In this document: piece by piece, positions 8,265-11,076 of the stretch
Layout: every line of letters starts with the position of its first letter
Position numbering within the stretch: position 1 is the stretch's first letter
DNA from: Stephanodiscus triporus
Taxonomy: Eukaryota > Bacillariophyta > Thalassiosirophyceae > Thalassiosirales > Thalassiosiraceae
Assembly (NCBI GenBank): GCA_036939755.1
Contig: JALLAZ010002547.1
Span: 1-11,076 of the forward strand
Length of the DNA: 11,076 nt
Reading direction: 5' to 3'
Made by a program: the position numbers and the translations under genes
The notes under the pieces: model-generated
What the model saw: the letters and a program-made list of their open reading frames with translations, nothing else
The model's database searches: none
Told to the model about the DNA's origin: nothing

Positions 8265-8940
8265 GCATCACTTTTGATGTTTGGCTTAGCGTAGCACATC
8301 ACAGAAAATTTTTTCGTTCCTGTGCTGCGATTTTGTGCACTTGGTTTTTTTCCTGCTACGCTGTTGCGTTTTGAGTTTTACTTTGCGTCATCTGTCCTTT
8401 TTTTGTTTAGGGATACGTCACTTGTATTTATTTTTACGTCACTGCTTAGTTTTCTGCATTGTTGTACGTCACCTGTTCGCTTGCATTGTTAAAAAACACG
8501 ATTTTACCTCTTGCCTTTTTGTAGCACGTCACGACTCTTTCTCGCAAGGGATGGTCGTGTTGGCGATTTCGCATCGAAGGGTTATTACTGTACGTCACTA
8601 GTCGAAGTGTTTTCCAGCACGTCACCTAATTCAAATACAATATTACAGCACGTCACTTTATTCAAGTGAGCTATTCATATACGTCGCTTACATATTTGTT
8701 GTTACTACACGTCACTGCAATGACAACTAGCTACAAGTTTACGTCATCTAGTTCAAAAACATTATTACTTTACGTCACTAATCAATGTGCTTTGCTGCAC
8801 GTCACCATATCACAGTACAATATTGCAGCACGTCACCGTATTACGATACAATACTACAGCACGTCATTTCTGAACGTGTAGCATCTTACCAGCACGTCAC
8901 TTAATAGCGGGTTAATATTGTGGCACGTCATTTCTGCACG
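8265..8940 (+). repeat. Phased ACGTCA array, copy A (about 31-bp period)
   Basis: Fifteen exact ACGTCA sites, usually in the context CACGTCAC or TACGTCAC and all in the same orientation, start at 8415, 8436, 8466, 8526, 8592, 8619, 8650, 8709, 8741, 8772, 8799, 8830, 8861, 8894 and 8935. Variants fill gaps: GCGTCA at 8385 and ACGTCG at 8681; weaker GCATCA/ACATCA versions occur at 8265 and 8296. From 8592 to 8894 the spacing stays between 27 and 33, mostly 31. Intervening sequence is AT-rich and only loosely repeated (ATACAATATTACAG-like). The array lies between the helicase remnant and the ORF at 9052 and contains no convincing gene. It may be a promoter array or a subterminal transposase-binding array. 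Confidence 0.85.
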
Positions 8941-9051
8941 TGTCATATCTTGTCATACCACATTGCACCTGGTTCGTATTTCATTATACAGCAATAACAG
9001 TGAAACTTGTTTATACACGGCACGCACTCAAGCTCGATTCATTTCATATCC
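8941..9051 (+). promoter_or_regulatory. Leader between array A and the ORF at 9052
   Basis: These 111 bp contain no ACGTCA site and no ORF. They are largely conserved in copy B (9724-9834), including the ACCTGGTTCGTATTTCATTA stretch; the last 25 bases before the ATG differ most. Probably the core promoter and 5' UTR of the transposase-like gene; no clear TATA box stands out. Confidence 0.4.
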
Positions 9052-9206
9052 ATGGCGAAGACAAGCGGTTATCATCCTGGGTCACCACACCAGACTACTG
9101 AAAGAGATATGCCCACCCAGAAACCAAAACAAGTGAAGAAGGGCTACAAGAAGAGCCGGGTGGCGTCGAGGACACCCTCTCCAGCCAAGAGGAAGCGGGC
9201 CACAAA
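9052..9206 (+). CDS. N-terminal 51 codons of the putative transposase, copy A (cut by the gap)
   Basis: ATG at 9052 opens a frame MAKTSGYHPGSPHQTTERDM... to ...SPAKRKRAT, where the N at 9207 interrupts it. The same start reappears at 9835 with a few substitutions (H13N, Q23R, P25T) and one fewer Lys in the KK(K)GYKK run. It is Lys/Arg-rich with a likely nuclear localisation signal (PAKRKR). The frame after the N belongs to the array of the second copy and is not coding. This is either an allelic fragment or the start of a second gene copy whose remainder is not in the assembly. Confidence 0.6.
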
Positions 9207-9207
9207 N

Positions 9208-9723
9208 TATTTTTTTACACGTCACTGGTTAGTTTTCTGCATTGTTGTACGTCACCTGTTTGCTTGCATTGTTAAAAAACACGATTTTACCTATTGCCTT
9301 TTTATAGCACGTCACGACTTTTTCTCGCAAGGGATGGTCCTTTTGGCGATTTCGCATCGAAGGGTTATTACTGTACGTCACTAGTCTAAGTGTTTTTCAG
9401 CACGTCACCTAATTAAAATACAATATTACAGCACGTCACTTTATTCAAGTTAGATATCATTTTACGTCACTTACATATATGTTCTTACTACACGTCACCG
9501 CAATGCCAACTAGCTACAAGTTTACGTCATTTAATTCAAAAACATTATTACTTTACATCACTACTCAACGTGCTTTGCTGCACGTCACCATATTACGGTA
9601 CAATATTGCAGCACGTCACCGTATTACGATACAATATTACAGCACGTCATTTCTGAACGTGTAACATCTTACCAGCACGTCACTTAAATACGGTTTATTA
9701 TTGTGGCACGTCATTTCTGCACG
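9208..9723 (+). repeat. Phased ACGTCA array, copy B
   Basis: This repeats copy A with sites at the same relative positions: 9219, 9249, 9309, 9375, 9402, 9433, 9464, 9492, 9524, 9582, 9613, 9644, 9677 and 9718. The site at 9464 is exact here where copy A has ACGTCG; the one at 9555 is ACATCA where copy A is exact. Only the right-hand part of the array is present because the copy begins at the gap. Spacing is preserved while the sequence between sites has drifted. Confidence 0.85.
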
Positions 9724-9834
9724 TGTCATATCTTATCATACCACATTGCACCTGGTTCGTATTTCATTATACAGCAATAACAGTGAATCTTGTTTATACG
9801 CGGCACGCACTCCAACTCAATTCTGTTGATATCC

Positions 9835-11076
9835 ATGGCGAAGACAAGCGGTTATCATCCTGGGTCACCAAACCAGACTACTGAAAGAGATATGCCCACC
9901 CGGAAAACAAAACAAGTGAAGAAGAAGGGCTACAAGAAGAGCCGGGTGGCGTCGAGGACACCCTCTCCAGCCAAGAGGAAGCGGGCCACAAAGACACCCA
10001 CGAGGAATACACCCTCACCAACTAAGGGGAACCGCAAGGCACCCCCTGAGGATTTGATGCCCACGCTGAGACGCGTGGAGCTCCCGACGACGCTGGATGT
10101 ACGACGCTCTACGCGCAATCGAACACCCGCCCCAAGCCCCCCCAAGGTTCTGAATTTACCCGGTGAGCGACACCGTGATGTCTCCGTTGATCCGTTTCAT
10201 CCACTCGATTACACCAACCACGGTTCTCCTGGTGATCTTCGACTGTTGGCACAAGCAGCAGCAGCAACAGTAGCAGTTGGCGACGACCTAGAAGATTTAA
10301 GTGTTTCTTCTTCGGAATCAGCAGACCACAATCATGGAGCTATTGGGAAAAAGGGGGGATCAATCAGTGATACATCCGAAGGCAACAACAGCGACAGCGA
10401 CGACAAATCCTACAAGCCGCCGGGGGATTTTGACGGGGACGACTTGTTTTATTCGGACGATGACGACCTGGACGCGTATTTTGATCGTGGTTTGGATAAA
10501 ATCGAAAAGGACATTGAAGATTCGGATCCAAAAAAATCAAACCCTGGGCGTCGTCGGACGACCACTATTGTGGGGGGGCCTGCCATGCCAGACTGCACAG
10601 GTATGGACCAAAAGGAGAAAGAGGATGCCATGGCCTTGTACAAGGTACAACGGAAGGCATACGTGGATCAGATTCGGAGGCAACGATTAAAAAAACACGT
10701 CGACCCGAACACAATTTCCGTTGGGCTTTACACGGGTTGTCTCCATCCAACACTCCGTCCAATGTCCATAGTCGAAGGCAACAGACTACGCGTTGGTCAT
10801 ACTTTTCCTGACATCGAGGTATTGAAATTGCGTGTTGCGGAAGAGGCAAATTTACGTGGCATTTCGTACCACACCACACGGAGCGAAATACGTCAGTTGC
10901 GGTGCTACGGGTATAAGTTTGTCGTTGAGGCAAACAACACTGAGTATGCCCAGGGCTTTATTGTTACTGTATGCAGTGTTCGCAGCGGCGATGATTATTC
11001 TAACATGCCCACACATGCTAATCAGTTCAACGTTCCTCAGCAGAGATATTACAGTCCTTACAAGACTTCGATGGTC
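9835..11076 (+). CDS. Putative Mutator-like (MULE) transposase, N-terminal 414 residues, open at right edge
   Basis: From ATG 9835 the frame is open for 414 codons to the window end. Residues 1-105 are basic and low complexity, with a likely nuclear signal (SPAKRKRATK, about 45-53) and RRSTRNRTPAPSPP (about 90-103). Residues 150-235 are Ser/Asp-rich and acidic. An ordered part begins near 255 with a charged helix (EKEDAMALYKVQRKAYVDQI). About 319-385 reads VGHTFPDIEVLKLRVAEEAN... RCYGYKFVVEA... FIVTVCSVRSGDD. Its order, a 'G..F' start, helix, then Cys and beta strands, resembles the N-terminal DNA-binding module of MuDR-type transposases; the DDE catalytic domain would lie beyond the window. 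The gene follows the phased ACGTCA array and leader. The family call is tentative: other DDE transposases have similar disordered N-termini. No stop or frameshift is visible, so this copy may be intact. Confidence 0.5.
   Translation, partial: MAKTSGYHPGSPNQTTERDMPTRKTKQVKKKGYKKSRVASRTPSPAKRKRATKTPTRNTPSPTKGNRKAPPEDLMPTLRRVELPTTLDVRRSTRNRTPAPSPPKVLNLPGERHRDVSVDPFHPLDYTNHGSPGDLRLLAQAAAATVAVGDDLEDLSVSSSESADHNHGAIGKKGGSISDTSEGNNSDSDDKSYKPPGDFDGDDLFYSDDDDLDAYFDRGLDKIEKDIEDSDPKKSNPGRRRTTTIVGGPAMPDCTGMDQKEKEDAMALYKVQRKAYVDQIRRQRLKKHVDPNTISVGLYTGCLHPTLRPMSIVEGNRLRVGHTFPDIEVLKLRVAEEANLRGISYHTTRSEIRQLRCYGYKFVVEANNTEYAQGFIVTVCSVRSGDDYSNMPTHANQFNVPQQRYYSPYKTSMV

Larger units (their letters stand above)
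8425..9992. repeat. About 780-bp near-identical duplication either side of the N at 9207
   Basis: Bases 8425-9206 and 9208-9992 align with a constant offset of 783 through the array and leader; copy B has one extra AAG codon near the end. By eye they differ at roughly one position in sixteen, so they are not the same molecule. The copies meet exactly at the N. This fits two haplotypes or two element copies placed end to end by scaffolding, or a genuine tandem duplication with a small gap. Confidence 0.85.

Noticed and set aside
8335..8881. Small plus-strand ORFs through the ACGTCA array
   Set aside because: Low-complexity Cys/Phe/His/Ser/Tyr-rich translations of repeat DNA; the frames are not preserved between the two copies of the array beyond what the repeats explain.
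8385..8940. CRISPR-like array (regular spacing near 31 bp)
   Set aside because: The conserved core is only 6-8 bases, the intervening sequence is itself loosely repetitive, and the context is eukaryotic with no cas genes.
9007..9384. 125-codon ORF running through the N at 9207
   Set aside because: Only the part from 9052 to 9206 matches the gene start seen again at 9835; the rest is noncoding array joined by the assembly gap.
10301..10690. 129-codon plus-strand ORF in another frame of the transposase gene
   Set aside because: It overlaps the 414-codon open frame, which has the matching start in two copies and coherent domain layout.

Overview
This window looks like nuclear DNA of a stramenopile alga, most probably a diatom. 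The reasons are a GT-AG intron in an otherwise compact gene, a Ser/Pro-rich 'PSASPS' type linker between extracellular-type domains, secreted Cys-rich proteins of a kind I associate with diatom gene predictions, and transposon remnants with eukaryotic RecQ-like and Mutator-like features. No prokaryotic operon structure or ribosome-binding sites are visible. The species assignment is inference; I could run no search.

Layout. The left edge (1-274, minus) carries the start of an unrecognised gene that runs off the window. Next come two divergently transcribed paralogues. One is a 991-residue spliced gene on the minus strand (377-3463) with a signal-like N-terminus, a Cys-rich core and two C-terminal DUF1349/concanavalin-like domains. 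The other is a 506-residue gene on the plus strand (3991-5584) with the core only. They share a 527-bp intergenic region holding a 54-bp tandem repeat and an 11-bp element, GAGCTCATAAT, placed 66-67 bases upstream of both start codons and oriented toward each.

From about 5.6 kb the window becomes repeat-rich. It holds a doubtful minus-strand ORF (5833-6093), a 20-bp-arm hairpin (6258-6309), and a clearly decayed RecQ-like helicase (6371-8234) with stops, frameshifts and damaged catalytic motifs. Immediately after it lies a long array of ACGTCA sites at about 31-bp spacing (8265-8940), then the first 51 codons of a basic protein. After an N the array and the same N-terminus are repeated (9208-9992), and this time the ORF stays open to the window end (9835-11076). 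That protein is probably a Mutator-like transposase.

Both N positions (4507 and 9207) sit exactly between two copies of the same sequence: 72 bp, identical, at the first; about 780 bp, roughly 94% identical by eye, at the second. Both are best read as contig ends that overlap but were not merged. Removing the first duplication restores a single reading frame; the second may be two haplotypes or two element copies. The most unusual signals are the helically phased ACGTCA array upstream of the transposase, which matches the diatom CO2/cAMP-responsive bZIP motif, and the mirrored promoter element of the divergent paralogues.
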